In this document: positions 47,191 through 60,350 of the stretch, piece after piece
Position numbering within the stretch: position 1 is the first letter of the stretch
Layout of the letters: each line of letters opens with the position of its first letter
Assembly: GCA_032207245.1 (NCBI GenBank)
Contig: CM063506.1
Coordinates: forward strand, 12,632,439-12,696,438
Reading direction: 5' to 3'
From: Pardosa pseudoannulata
Lineage: Eukaryota; Arthropoda; Arachnida; Araneae; Lycosidae
Length of the DNA stretch: 64,000 nt
Notes under the pieces: generated by a model
Database searches by the model: none
What the model saw: only the letters and a program-made list of their open reading frames with translations
What the model was told of the DNA's origin: nothing
Position numbers and translations under genes: made by a program

Positions 47191-47685
47191 AAATTAAGAG
47201 TTGGTTAGTTAAGCTATAATGCCATAAGTCATTAACAGTTCATCAGATTTGTAGGGCATTAAAAACTAGATTTTAAAATTGTTGCTTAATGTTAAAGTAA
47301 ATTTATTTATTTACTCCTCAGTATTTTTATGAAGCTTTTTAGAGTTTCCTTTGTTAGAGTGATCAGCACAATTTAACATTAAAAGTGTTATACATAAAAA
47401 AGTTCTTTTGACGTTGTGTATTGTCCTCATATTTATATCCGACTCAGAACTTTCTTGTAACACCTACACAATGTCCTTTTCAGAGGCTTTCTACAATCCA
47501 CATATTTATGGATTCATGTAAATTGGGTCCAAAATATGTTGAAAATTCAGAGTTATTGTAAGGAAAGGAAATAGGAGTTACAAAGAAAGAAAAAAAAAAG
47601 AAAATTGGGAGGATTGAATATATTTTGGCCTCACCCCATAAGATGCATTTGTTACTGGGTTTGAGTTATCGTTATTGCCAGGTAG
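47191..47685. other. AT-rich spacer
   Basis: Nothing recognised. Confidence 0.45.
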
Positions 47686-47689
47686 GGTG

Positions 47690-47840
47690 GAGCGTGCCAC
47701 TCTTCAGCGACGTGAAGCCGAAAAAAAGATAAATTTCTCTGCCTATCACCCTCCCAGATCTTGTACGACCAGGGCTTAAATAAAGATGTCGCTGAGCGAA
47801 ATCCCTTTTTACTCGAGACGACAGATGTCTGGAAAAAGGG
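47690..47840 (-). repeat. Dispersed repeat family D, copy 1
   Basis: On the minus strand AGACATCTGTCG, GCGACATCTTTATTT, TCTGGGAG, GTGATAGGCAGAGAAATTTA match 55151-55266 (AGACATCTGTCG, GAGACGTCTTTATCT, GGGAGAG, GCGATAGGTGTAGAAATTTA). The order is kept, with gaps. Both copies are GC-richer than their surroundings. No coding family was recognised. Confidence 0.5.
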
Positions 47841-48290
47841 AGAGGTTCAGTGAAAAGGAACAAAATATTGTGGGGCGAAGGTGGTTGTCGCAGGAAGCAC
47901 TTCCCTGGCGTCGTCTATGGTTGGTCAGGGGTCAGAGGTCAAAAGAGAGGAAAAATTGTTATCGGAGAGGTACCGATTTGGATAACTTTTAGGTTGGTTT
48001 TAGTGAAGGAAACTTGCCAAAGCGTAGACAACCCATTTACACGCGATTTGTGGCTTCTGGCATTTCGAATCGTCTTTACTCAGGCAGCAAGGGCAGTGAA
48101 CTTCCTAGTCAGACATATACATTCACGAAGAAGTGTTTGCTTCACTCCATCGGGGTGTTAACATTTAAATTTGATCTAAAAATAAGAGATTGTTATATCT
48201 ATGTTATAGTATATGAAAAAAAATTATATGAAATTTTAATGCGTCTTAATCTTTTTATCATCTTAAGTAATTTTTGACTTAATTCTTGCA
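47841..48290. other. GC-richer unassigned sequence
   Basis: Three overlapping plus frames of 68-103 codons (47786-48277) are open, with mixed residues. None has a clear start context, domain or splice pair. This may extend family D or be an old gene fragment. Confidence 0.35.
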
Positions 48291-48494
48291 GATAGTTTGG
48301 GTGTTAATGTACTATTTATTTTCTTATAGGGAATTATACCTATAGGTTATGGGGAAGTATACCTATAGGCTGGAACTTTCCTTTAATACAAGAAAAGAAT
48401 AAGTCATGCTTGTATATTCAGGGTATTGATGATCTCTTACCCCTTTTTTTATAATTATATAATTCATGATTTGAATAAGTATATTTTCACAGAT

Positions 48495-49050
48495 ACGGAA
48501 CTTTTATAAAATACAGATAAGTATACAGCTTCTAAAATATAAATTAAGTATTAAGGTAACGCACCGAAGGTCTCCAAATATGTTTAAGTTCTATTGTGCT
48601 GACCAAACTGTTCTATGATTTTTTACTTCACCCTTTGTCGAGTTAATAAAAATGTATTGTCCTTTACTTCTTAAAATAGTATATAAATAGGCATTACAGA
48701 TTGTTAATTTTTATCTAATCATCAACTCTCGAAGATCATTCCATGAAAAAATGGATCTAAAATTGATAAAGATATTTTTTAAAGAATTATTTATACTTTT
48801 TTACGAAATATGAGATTTAAGTGGTGCAATAATTACATGTTTAGAAACGAAATACTTCGAAATAATTGACAAGATGAGAATAAGAGTCTTTGTTCAGGGA
48901 GTATATTCAATTTATCATTCCTTAACATATTTATCAAAACTCATGAAAGATAGAAATGTACAATACAATTTTTGGAACTTTTATAAAATGTACAAAGGGC
49001 GGAATTGATAAATTAAGTATTAAGGTATCAAAGCATTAAGAGACTGACAC
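48495..49050 (+). repeat. Pair of ~80 bp direct repeats ~475 bp apart
   Basis: GGAACTTTTATAAAATNNA then ATAAATTAAGTATTAAGGTA is seen at about 48497-48560 and 48975-49030. Confidence 0.7.
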
Positions 49051-49480
49051 ATTTTCCGTTTTTTGTTTTTACCATTTAGTTGCTTTTCTCCACAGTATTT
49101 CAGCTATACAACTTTTAAGGTCAACACACTCCTCCAGAGGCTAAAATTTGACAGGAAAATTGGTAGTTGCATTGTTTTTCCAGAGCGAGCCCTGAAAGCG
49201 AGTGCACGCATGATACATGTTTTGTTATACTGTTGCCACACCGATAATTTCGTATGTCCTTTAAACCTTTTGGACTAGTTTTGACCGATACTTGACAGCG
49301 GCGATTTTCTTTCTCTTCAAATTTTAATCAAAGTAACTGAATCGATGATGTCATTGCGAATACAAGGATTTATTTACTTTATTATTTTTGTATAAAATTG
49401 GTTCAGGTGGGGTAGACTTTTTGTGAAAAGTGATAACTTGCACTGAAAACTTGATAATATGCTTTAGTTTATTATCAAGC
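49051..49480. other. Unassigned, slightly GC-richer
   Basis: The 71-codon frame at 49063 has no recognised family. Confidence 0.4.
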
Positions 49481-49484
49481 CTTC

Positions 49485-50062
49485 AGCATATGTTATCACT
49501 TCTCAGTAAAAGTTATGATTATCAAGAACTTTGGTGAGAAAGAATATTTAGATCAATTCACACTAAATAAAAAGTACCACAGGACTTATTTAGTATCATC
49601 AAAAATTCTTCTTATAATCAGTAAAATTTACCTTTAGAGATTAAAATTCACAGAATATATAATGGATTGAAATTAATACGGTAATGTGGAATGAACAAAG
49701 ATAAATAACTGAACTTTAGTAAAAATTTTGTCCTATATTAATGCAAAAATTTAATGTTATACATAAATTGGTTTGATAATATGCTTTAGTTTATGGTTAT
49801 CAAAATTTCGGTTTAGAAACAGTATTCAGATTTTCATAACAGTACAAAAATTTAGCCCTAATCAATGAACATTAAAAAAGGAGTAATACAGAGCTTATCG
49901 AGTATCACCACGAATTCTACATTTATGCATTATTAAAATTTTCTTTTAGAGATCAAAAGAGACAGAATATATTAAACAATGAAATGTATACTATAATGTG
50001 GAAGGAACAATGTTAAATAACTGAACTTTAGTAAAACTTTTGTTTTATATTAGTTCTGTTCA
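49485..50062 (+). repeat. ~300 bp direct duplication
   Basis: AATATGCTTTAGTTTAT, GGACTTATTTAGTATCA / GAGCTTATCGAGTATCA, TTTAGAGATNAAAA, CAGAATATAT, AATGTGGAA and AAATAACTGAACTTTAGTAA occur twice in order (from about 49456 and 49778). Diverged to perhaps 75%. Confidence 0.75.
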
Positions 50063-51650
50063 ACAAGAATTTTCCATTATTGAAGTATTAGGGGAATCAC
50101 TCGGACGCTAATGCGGTTGAGGGGACTTAGTACCTTTCCAGACATAGAATATTTATTAATATACATTTTATTTATTTTTTTTATTCTTCAAAAAATGTTC
50201 GCTTACTATAGAATGAGATTTTTGCAAACTCTTTAATAATGCTCTAACTTTTCAGGACCTTCAGGAAATGCGTCAACAGGATTATATGGGCGAAGCCCGT
50301 CAATCCTGAGTTCCTTTCAGTGAGCATGAATAGCAACGAGAGAAAAAACAAATTTGGAGAAAGGAAAGATAACAGTAGATTCTTGAGTTCATGACACAAG
50401 AACTAGAGAAATGAGAGTTCAGGGATAGAAAAGAACAATAATTTTGCTGCAAGAGACATATGTTCCTATCGAAGACTCGCACGAGAACGAGTGGTTTTGT
50501 TTTTCAATGAGATCCTGGTGATCACAAGAGAGCCAATCAGAAACAAGAATGCCGACCAATACGAAATTGTCTAGTCAAACATGAGTAAAGAGAGTGTGAA
50601 TATTGGAGCTCTAACTTGTAAAGATTTATTTAGTTTTATCTTTTCAAGTAGTATAATTTTTAAAAATAAATTGAAATATATACACCAAATAATGATAATA
50701 AAAAAGTTTACCCGCAATATAGCTTTAGGAAAATGTATTTTAGAATCTAAATTTTTATATCGAATTGAAGTTAAATATATTTTTTCTTTCTGTAACTTTA
50801 AAACTTTATGGATATCTACGATTATAAAATAAAAAAATAATAAAATTGTTAGGAAACTGAAAATTTTAAAAAATCCTTTATCCTGGTATAAATAAAATAT
50901 ATCGCGTGCATTAATTTAATTGAGGTTAACAGAATGAAAAAGATATTTAACTTCCATCTGAAAAAACATTAATTTCTAATTTAATTTGTTTTAAAGTTTT
51001 GTTTTATACGTAAAATATTATATTTATATATAAATATATAGACTAAATAATTGTTATAAAGTTAGACCCTTATTAATCATCTAGGAATAATTTTATTTTA
51101 AACAGAGCATAACTTTTTATTTCATAGTGAATGAAAAAAAAATACAATAAAGATTTTTCAGCTAGGAAAATACTGTCCCCTTAAGTACTTTTTTCAGTAT
51201 TTTCTGATCGTTGTAAATTTAAATGAAATAAATAATATTCTTTTTAGTTACTAAAAAGTTCACTTTGGTCTTTCAATCGCAAAAATTATTGTTTATAGCT
51301 AACATTTTTATCAAGCATTAAAAAATTAAATTATTGAAAAAACATTAATTTCCACATTTTTTTATTTACTTGCATTGTCTTCTGAGCAACTCATATGGTA
51401 CTCAATATATTTTATGCAATGTTCTAGTAAAATCTTAGATTCTCTGCTATCAATAATTACTCATTATCAGCATACCCCAAATAAATCTATATGCTGTCAA
51501 ATATCCCCCTTCTCTATTAAAAATTTTGCATTTTCCTGCAAATGTTTATCCCACTCATTCAAATAAAGTCCGATTACTGTGGATGCAGAGAGTGGGATTT
51601 ATGAGCTTCCGTAGTGACTCAAATAGTTAAGGTTCTAGACTATTTTTCTT
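50063..51650. other. AT-rich sequence with a GC-richer patch (50080-50580)
   Basis: No ends, boxes or supported frames. Frames at 50581 and 51375 are AT-driven. Confidence 0.45.
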
Positions 51651-51658
51651 TTGTTTAA

Positions 51659-52599
51659 GGTATCCGTCTACGTTAAAAACGTCATTTTTTTTGCCAAAAA
51701 TCATAATTTTTTTATTTCTCTATTGTAAAATTTCAACTTTTGGGTTTCTAAATCTGTTTTTGTTTTGTCTCTACGGCATTTTAAAGAAAAGTCACAGCTG
51801 TTTGAACATCAGTGACAGCTGTCAAAACAAAACGGTAGTACGACTTCGGAACCGGAAGTTGTGAATTTAAAGCCTTTTAAAGAGCATTTTTTGGACAAAA
51901 CTTTTTAAATTTTCATGAAGATTTACTATTAAACATTTTTCTAGTATTTTTAATAACTATCAACTTGACAATTAGAAAGTTTTGAAGCAAGAAAGTGTGG
52001 GGAATTTTAAACATGTATCTTAATTTTTTAATAGTTAAAGTTGCTTTCATAAACTTCAAATGCGTTTTTCTCAGAACGGTATTTTTAATAAAATGTCGAA
52101 ACTTGAAATGCGATTTCTCAAAAAGTTCTTAAATTATTTTGTTGAAAATTATTACGAATGCTTTTGATAGTATTTACTAGTAAATGACCCAAAAGCTTTA
52201 AATTTGGATAATTTTTAATGATGTTACACTCATAGTTAGATATAAAGGTCATGAAAATTCGTTAAAAATTCAATGTGTATGATTTTGAGGGACCCAAATT
52301 TTTTACCAAATGTAAATTAAGCAAAGATTTTAGGTGGTTCATTAGTGCAGTGTATAAGAAACGTGTTGTATAAAAATAATATTGAAATAATTTAACTTAT
52401 TAAAAAATTAGACCTTTTGAAAAACCGGATTTTTTTACTAAATTTTCTTCATTTATTAGAAATTTTATAAAAACTTCTCCAGGAATAAATTTTTTAAGTG
52501 CAATTTTCTATGATAATATAACAATAAATCTAAAAATGTAAAAACATCAACTAGTTTCAACGTTTAAAGAAAAAAGTTCTCCGAACGTAGACGGATACC
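51659..52599. mobile_element. TTAA-flanked inverted-repeat element, copy B
   Basis: The termini are GGTATCCGTCTACGTT and, inverted, GGTATCCGTCTACGTT: 16 of 16 identical. They are bounded by TTAA at 51655-51658 and 52600-52603. The 941 bp interior is the reverse complement of the element at 19844-20770, about 85-90% alike by eye, including TGACAGCTGTCA, CGGAACCGGAAGTT and TTCTCAGAACGGTATTTTTA. The perfect termini suggest this is the better preserved copy. Confidence 0.85.
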
Positions 52600-52603
52600 T
52601 TAA

Positions 52604-53150
52604 AACATCATTAAAATTAAATATCTCGAAATAACAGTCATATAGAGTTGCTAAATGACCGGAAAGTGGTTAAAGGAGTAGTAGATTAAACATCTAATCT
52701 TATTTTTCTTATCAGCCCCTCTCCTCTTCTGCAATCTTCTTCCGGTTCTTTACTAATCCTGAACAATGTACTGTAGTTACTCGCAATGAAATGTGCTTAA
52801 CTTAACTGTTTCGCAGGCATAGTACTATTTCCTATTATATTTTATCCAGTTTTTATATATTATAACAGTTTATAGCTTTGATTCAGATAAATGGCTTTAT
52901 TTCATACAGAATTTTAAACAAATGTTATATTTATGTTTTATTTTACTTTTTGTAAATGAACAGAAATATCCATTTCTACTCATCGATCATTAAGATCGGT
53001 TGAGGTACCGGGTAAGAAAGGAAAAAAAAAACCATATTGGTACTCTTAAAAGAGAAATAGAAAGAGAGAATTAAGGAAATAAAAATACATACTTATCACT
53101 TTTTTATATAAATAAAACGTGTTATTACTATTTATAGTATATTTTAACAA
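52604..53150. other. AT-rich spacer
   Basis: Nothing recognised. Confidence 0.45.
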
Positions 53151-53309
<159 letters not shown>

Positions 53310-54585
53310 GTAATCCATCAAATTAATACCTGCCGGTTACAATTAATTATGTAGCTCCTATTATTTTTACTTTCCCGGGCTACTAAGCAAGGAGAAGCCT
53401 AAACAGCTAGCAGTAATAAAAATACAGTCGGCCTACCTTGAAGAGAACGGCACAAGTCTAATTAAAACTTTATTTTAGAGCTGCTAAATAGGATATCTTT
53501 ACTAGTCAACGACAGACTAAAGAAAGACACAACAATCACTCTGCTCGGATACAGGTGCACCCAAGAGCGGAGACAGAAAGAATTTTCTCAAAGTAGAAGA
53601 AACTTACTCAGCGAATTAAATATTAAGATCGGGAAAAAACGTGGAGCCATTTGCCGGCGACAGCTGGAAAACGTGTTGAATAGACAGAAAATGTACATCT
53701 ATAGGATAGAAAGCTTTGGGAATTGTATCGAAAATATTTTAAGTCGAAGACACTCCTTTGATTAAGACATTTAGAGGCTGGGAAAAAGATTTTAAGGAAT
53801 TAGAATGGGAGAGAGGAGATTTTTAAGGATATATTAAAGTTAAATATTTTTGATATATTACATATATCTCCGCTTTAATTAAAATATAAAAATATTTACT
53901 ATTTTTCAAGCATTTACTTTTGTAAAAAAAATAAAGTTGAAATTATGTTTGAGGTTCTCCTTTATATAATTTTATAAAAAGTTTTTAAAAAGGACGATGT
54001 TTTAATGGCTTTGCACTAAAAAGATCGTTAGGATTAACTTGTTGCAGTGATTTTTTTGCAAAATTTTACCTTACAGCACTGTTATTATAGCAGTTTAATG
54101 ATAACTACTTTCTTAAATACTAATTTTGCTTTCATAACATCAATTTTTTTTTGGGGGGGGGATTGTGTATATCTTTTAACGAATTTTTTTATTTTCTTGT
54201 ATCCGCATTTTAACGCATCAGTTCTGGTAGACTACCTTCTATCTGGCAATGTCTTTAATTCATATAAGAACCTTTATTCAATCATTGTATTTGGTCTTTA
54301 GTTGTTTATGAAAATAAGGAAATATAAATATACTATTACTTTTTTTTCTTGTTGTTGTCGGTTGAAAACGTAATTTTAATACTAAAAGCGTTAAAAATAT
54401 GTAAAACAAATTCGAGTTTTGCTGCCCCCCAGATGAGGCCCCGTTGTTAAATCCTTCTCTGAAGATGAGACAGTCAATTGTAGTGAGACCGAGGAAAAGT
54501 AATCTCAAATCCAGAATAACTGTGAGACCCCGAGGATTTATATTATAATATATATATCCAGAATTATAGACATGTATATATATAT
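53310..54585. other. Unassigned sequence
   Basis: 53320-53830 is GC-richer and directly follows the microsatellite, so it may be a transposon body whose tail is the TG/TA repeat on the minus strand, but no motif supports this. A G-run (54151-54161) follows. The 84-codon frame at 54047 is AT-rich. Confidence 0.35.
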
Positions 54586-54589
54586 TACC

Positions 54590-54836
<247 letters not shown>

Positions 54837-55139
54837 AGAAACATTTTCTGTCGTAATCTGAAATTATTTATGTTTAATTACATATATTTCTCAACACATT
54901 ACCATTGATAATATTTGACACTGATACGTCTTTTTCTTTAAAATTTAGCTTTATGGTTTATTTTTATCCCTGTGAGCTAAAAGTAAAATATCTCGTGGGT
55001 CAACATTCGTGCTTTCTTATGTATACTTCTTTTTGACATTCGGGACATGGGAAATTTTCGTTACATATTATATTTTTGTGACCCTTGTCACAATGACCAT
55101 TCCCGAACGAAAGAGGTGGGATAGGTACAGCCAATGTCT

Positions 55140-55275
55140 CCCTTTCGTTAGACATCTGTCGGACTCAATGGCTGACCATGGCTCCTTTGTGCGGAAACGT
55201 CTGAAATGGTGGGGAGACGTCTTTATCTGGGAGAGATTTGACAAGGCGATAGGTGTAGAAATTTATCGGAGGTTT
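55140..55275 (+). repeat. Dispersed repeat family D, copy 2
   Basis: See 47690-47840 for the matching blocks. This copy sits in a 96-codon open frame (55009-55299) with mixed residues (for example GSFVRKRLKWWGDVFIWERF), which is the best hint that the family once coded for something. Confidence 0.5.
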
Positions 55276-55299
55276 TTATCACGGTCAGTTGACAACTGA

Positions 55300-56395
55300 A
55301 AAAAGCGGCAAGCGTAAACCAGAAATCTTTTATAGATGTGATGTACGATTGAAGGCACCTGAGAAAAGAGAAGAAAAAAGCGTCAAAGCTTACTTTCTTA
55401 TTTGGAAACGGCGTTTTGCTTGGCTACCTCGTTAGTTTGAATTTATTTCTCCCTGTATTCTCAGGAGAATGTGTAAGAAAGGTGTATTCGTGACATCTGT
55501 ATGGCGTAAAACGTGATGTGAACTACCGATGCCAGATCAAAAGCAAAATTTGGGAAAGAGGAATTGTACATTCGGTTAGATCAAGCCTGTCCAACACAAA
55601 TAACAGCGAGTCTATTTGGAAATGGATTTTACTCCGGCAAATCATATTGTGTACATACACACACACATATATAGATGTTTAGGAGAAAATTTAAAACAAT
55701 CTTTAAATATTATAGCATTTATCATTATTATTCACAAATCTATAGTAGAAGAATAAAAAGCTTATAATTATGAATATATTATAAATAATTTATATTATAA
55801 ACAATTTTAAGAATAATACTCAATAAAACAATCGAATATCATATTTATTATAATCAAGGCAATATTTATTTCATTTATAAACTTCGTGAATTCCTTCGCT
55901 GGTCATCGTTTGTTTATCTTTAAGTTAGGCCATCGGTTTTGGAGTTAATGTGTACTAGGCATTCGTTTTGGGACTTTGGAGTTAGATCAAGATTTATTTT
56001 ACATGTTCTTATTTTGGTTTACGAATTCTGTTCTTTTGACTTTGTTAATGGTACGAGTACTTTGCAAGTTCGTTGTGTTATCACGTGAAATAAATGTTAA
56101 CTGTATACATACAGATATGTATAAGAGCGCACACACAAACACCCACATATATGAGTGTGGGTGTGTACGTGTAATGATAAAAAATAACGCGACAAATTGT
56201 TAAACTCTATTCAATTTATAATTTTATTTCACGTTCTAATTCGTCGAAATGTATTGGAGCCATGGACAGATAGGCACGAAAACTTTGATATCGCACTGCG
56301 ATAAAAATGGCGGTGTATTTTATTTTTTTTTTTTTTAAACTACAAACAATTTGGCATCTTTACATATACATACATTCATCCATATTAATTTCACA
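55300..56395. other. Unassigned sequence
   Basis: Short (AC)n pieces near 55656-55670 and 56130-56150. Nothing else recognised. Confidence 0.45.
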
Positions 56396-56397
56396 CG

Positions 56398-56398
56398 T

Positions 56399-56440
<42 letters not shown>
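56398..56440. repeat. (AC)n(AT)n microsatellite
   Basis: About ten AC then twelve AT units. Confidence 0.93.
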
Positions 56441-57750
56441 TCTTCATGAACCCGCGTGTTTTAACTAGTGTAATTATAAATAATAATCGCATTTTAGTTC
56501 TGAACCGCATATCGGGAAAATGCTGCAGTACAGTACACAGACTAGGTTAATTGGTAAAAGGAATGTTACGGTCAATGCTCTGCTACTCAAGAGAAAACAG
56601 ATCATAAGGTGTTGATTAGTAAAAATTTCAAACGACAGGTGGGAGGAGGCACAGAAACAGGGGGTGGAAATCCTCCTGTCCGAGGATGATAAGAATTCAA
56701 GTAATCAGAATTCAAAATTTAATTCTGTAGCGTGGTATCAAACGTCTTACACCCACCCGTGTAGGTGGCAGATTAAAAGATATCAGAAACTAAATGTCGG
56801 AAATAAATATCTCTAAAACATTAAATATTAATAAATTTAACTGGGATAGAAGGTTTTAAAAAGATATGAAGAAGGAAAACAAGTTTTCTGACCGCACACC
56901 TATAGTATATTTCATTATATAGGGGGGGGGGATTTTGCGTCTTGCTACAGAATAACGGAAATATTTAGATAAACGATTTACCATTTTGGGCTGCTAATAT
57001 TCCCTCCTGTTTCCATAAAAGTTCCATATTTTTCTGGCTATATTTAACAGAAAAAGATATTAAATAACGATGTGATGTAAATAATTGTAAAATTAAAATC
57101 ATATCTGGTACTTCTGTAAGTATTACTTGTCGGTTTGGCGGAAATTGAGTTTCTTCTTCCGTTGCTCATGGTACATATTTGGTGGCAGAAACAGGAAGGA
57201 GAGCCATGTGAGAGGGGTAGCTGACAGTTACGCTGAAATCGTACATTGTAGTTTAGAAATGTCAGTACGTCTTAAAAAAGTTTACATTTTCCTTTTAATG
57301 GTCCTTAGAAAGGGAATGCAGTATAAAAATGCTATATAATGGAAATAGAATGTTCTTTCATTAGTTATATACACACTCTAGTCTTTTTTTTGCATGCATA
57401 GGACCATCCTCGTACTTTACCTGGAACTTCAAATATGTTCGGTATTTCATGGATAAACTCGCTTTCATTTTACCAAAACCATACTTCCAAAGTTGTTGGA
57501 ATACTTTACCGTTCCTCATTCGTTCATTCATTAAAACAGCCACCCTCTGTATGCAAGAGCTATTTTTTAGTGCCTTTTATATCTGTACTCACCCACAAGT
57601 GCTCATACAAAGCCCTTGCTGTTTACAGCAAGAGACATTTCTAAGAACCTGTCGTCGATAAAAAGACCTTAGAAATTCCTCCTCCGAATCTTTGAGAAAA
57701 AGTTCTCTATACAGCTCATTATTGTGCTCCCTCCCTCTTCTCTTATTTAG
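56441..57750. other. Unassigned sequence
   Basis: A G-run lies at 56922-56931. Frames at 57127 and 57361-57661 are open on both strands without family features. From about 57400 the sequence becomes less AT-rich towards the exon candidate. Confidence 0.4.
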
Positions 57751-57826
57751 CTGCAGTTATGGGTGATGAGGGCCCCCTTTCAAGTTCTTCCAAAGCAGCC
57801 CCGGCAGTGTTAGCCGGGTCTTCTAA
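57751..57826 (+). CDS. Possible start-codon-containing exon of an unknown gene
   Basis: A long pyrimidine run (CTCCCTCCCTCTTCTCTTATTTAG, to 57750) is a strong acceptor-like signal. ATG follows at 57759-57761, then GDEGPLSSSSKAAPAVLAGS and one more Ser, and the segment closes with AA at a donor-like GTAAGA (57827-57832). The exon would end in phase 2; without splicing, the frame stops at once (AAG TAA). GC is near 55% in a ~33% GC setting. A Ser/Ala-rich, disordered start is common in regulatory proteins, but I do not recognise this one. The next exon would lie downstream and is not visible in the window. Alternative: chance alignment of splice-like signals. Confidence 0.3.
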
Positions 57827-57832
57827 GTAAGA

Positions 57833-58600
57833 TGCATAGGTCTGTCTATAGTTCAGTCCTTTTTTTCTCCCCTTCGTGACGGCAAGAAAAGATCCTTTCA
57901 GAGAGGAAAGAAAAGGGGTTTCTCAGATATCTTTTGCTCTTTGCCCTAATAAGCCGCTTACCTATGATTTTCGACTCGTTCAAAGCTGTTTATCTAAGAT
58001 TCTGCTCCGAGTTCTGGTTTGAGTCTACCAAATGACGTTCTTATTTACGAACTGAACTTTTAGTCCCACTAGATCCGTGTAGCAAAGTCGTTTCTACACA
58101 ACACATTCTGTTTTTGAAATCATAAAACTTAGAATTGCTATTTTAATTTAAATTAATCTTAGTTCCAATTTTACAGTTTAAATAAAATATTGTTATTTAT
58201 ACATATATATAATGAAATAATCGAATTTATAATTTTAAATATGCAATCAAACTTTTTTACTAATATAATTGTTTTAATATTTTATTATAATTTAAAATTC
58301 TTATTTATAGCTTTCTCTTTGTGTTACTGTAATAAATTAAGAGAAATAATTTTATAATTTTGTAAAAGTTGAAGTAGCTGTTGAATATAACACAAATTTT
58401 TGCATAATTTTATTAAATATTCAAAAACTTATAATTCGTCAAAGCAGACAGACTTTCAGTTTGCACCAAGAATCTCGTAGAGGGTATGAGAAATCTAAAT
58501 TTGGTTATCTCCCTTTCTTTCTCTTCTATTTCAGTTTGTAAATATTGTTGAACTTGGTAAATAAGAGCAGAAAAATAAAATGAAAGATTTTATCATACTA
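57833..58600. other. Unassigned, GC-richer to 58080 then AT-rich
   Basis: No repeats or boxes recognised. Confidence 0.4.
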
Positions 58601-58639
58601 ACAATTGATCGTAAAACACTCCAAGAAATTATAAGTCGA

Positions 58640-59760
58640 AAAAAATGAAAAAATATACATTTCTCATCAAAAATAACTACATTGTATGGATTTATTGACA
58701 ATATATTTATTTAGAAACTACTTTATTAACATTCTGTTTATATGATAAAGCAATATATTAAATTATATTTTAATAAATACAATTTAATTTCAAATTCATT
58801 GAAAAAATTCAATTTATTTGATGAGAAGTATAATGTTTTTCTGAAACAAGAATCAAGTACCAGTAAAATGGTGAAATAAAAGTCTATTTTTTATAAAAAT
58901 ATGACTATATTTTTATAAAAATATAGTCCTATATTTCTATAGGACTATATTTTTCCTATTTTTCTATAGGACTATATTTTTTATAAAAATATAGTCCTCT
59001 AGAAAAATAGGACTATCTAGAAGCTACTTTATTAACATTCTGTTTATATGATAAAGCAATATACTAAATTTTATTTTAATTAATACAATTTAATATCAAA
59101 TTCATTGAAATAAAATATATTTTTATAAAAATATAGTCCTATAGTCCAAAAAATAAGGCGAAAAATTGAAAAAATATACATTTCTCATCAAAAATAACTA
59201 CATTGTATGAATTTATTGACAACATATTTATCTAGAAGCTACTTTATTAACATTCTGTTTATATGATAAAGCAATGTACTAAATTATATTTTAATAAATA
59301 CAATTTAATTTCAAATTCATTGAAATAATTCAATTTATTTGATAAGAAGTAAATGTTTTTCTGAAACAAGAATCAAGTACCAGTAAAATGGTGAAACAAA
59401 AGTCTATTTTTTATAAAAATAGGACTATATTTTTATAAAAATATTTTATAAAAATATAGTCCTATAGTCCAAGAAATAAGGCGAAAAATGAAAAAATATA
59501 CATTTCTCATCAAAAATAACTACATTGTATGGATTTATTGACAGTATATTTATCTAGAAACTACTTTATTAACACTCTGTTTATATGATAAAGCAATATA
59601 CTAAATTATATTTTAATACATACAATTTAATTTTAAATTCATTGAAATAATTCAATTTATTTGATAAGAAGTATAATGTTTTTCTGAAACAAGAATCAAG
59701 TACCAGTAAAATGGTGAAATAAAAGTCTAATTTTTTTTTAATAAAAATAGGACTATATAC
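58640..59760 (+). repeat. ~320-520 bp tandem repeat with AGGACTAT palindromes
   Basis: ATACATTTCTCATCAAAAAT, TTATTAACATTCTGTTTATA, AGAATCAAGTACCAGTAAAA and GGTGAAA recur in units from about 58653, 59167 and 59487. A partial unit (59020-59115) lies between the first two. The spacer part is built from ATAGTCCTAT / ATAGGACTAT and TTTTTATAAAAATA blocks in both orientations (58880-59030, 59110-59150, 59405-59470), able to form nested hairpins. Confidence 0.9.
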
Positions 59761-59879
59761 TTTTAACACAAGGTTCCTGACAAAATAGTACTGAAAATGG
59801 GAGGTGGAAAATGAAAATCTCTTATAATAAATACATAAAAGGGATAGTAATGCAATTGTAAACTAATGTTAATAGTCTA

Positions 59880-60350
59880 ATCCAGGGATGCGTAAACTGT
59901 TTGCAATTGTAAACTCGCATTTTGTGTTCAATTTCAGCGATACTCTTGGGAACAAAATAATGTTGCTACTTATACTTGTTCAAGAAGTCTAATATATTTT
60001 TATTGTCAAATAAATATTTTTGAATTTAGGGACTCTCAAAATTTTTCTCGTGACCCATCCGCAGCTTGAAACTCACGATTTGTGCACAACTTGTCTAATT
60101 TAAGGACAATTTTTAATCATATAAGTCAAATAGCATTCTCATTTTTACTCATAAAATGTGAAAAAAAATTTATGTAGTTAAATAGCAACTTATCCGTAGC
60201 AAATTGATATTTTAGTTGTAATATGATAGTAACCATTTTCCTATTATTAAATGAGATTAACTACACGTATAAACAGGACTGAATTAAACCACTTTGGGGC
60301 CCTAGATATTTTATTGCTACTGCACCCCCTGTCTTTGACACAAGAACACA
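59880..60350. repeat. Possible hAT-derived fragments
   Basis: CAGGGATGCGTAAACTG (about 59883) and GGACTCTCAAAATTTTTCTC GTGACCCA (about 60029-60056) recall hAT termini. CAGGACTGAATTAAACC (60272) with GGGGCCCTAG resembles the end of the hAT element at 5581. No matching opposite ends or duplications were located. Confidence 0.25.
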
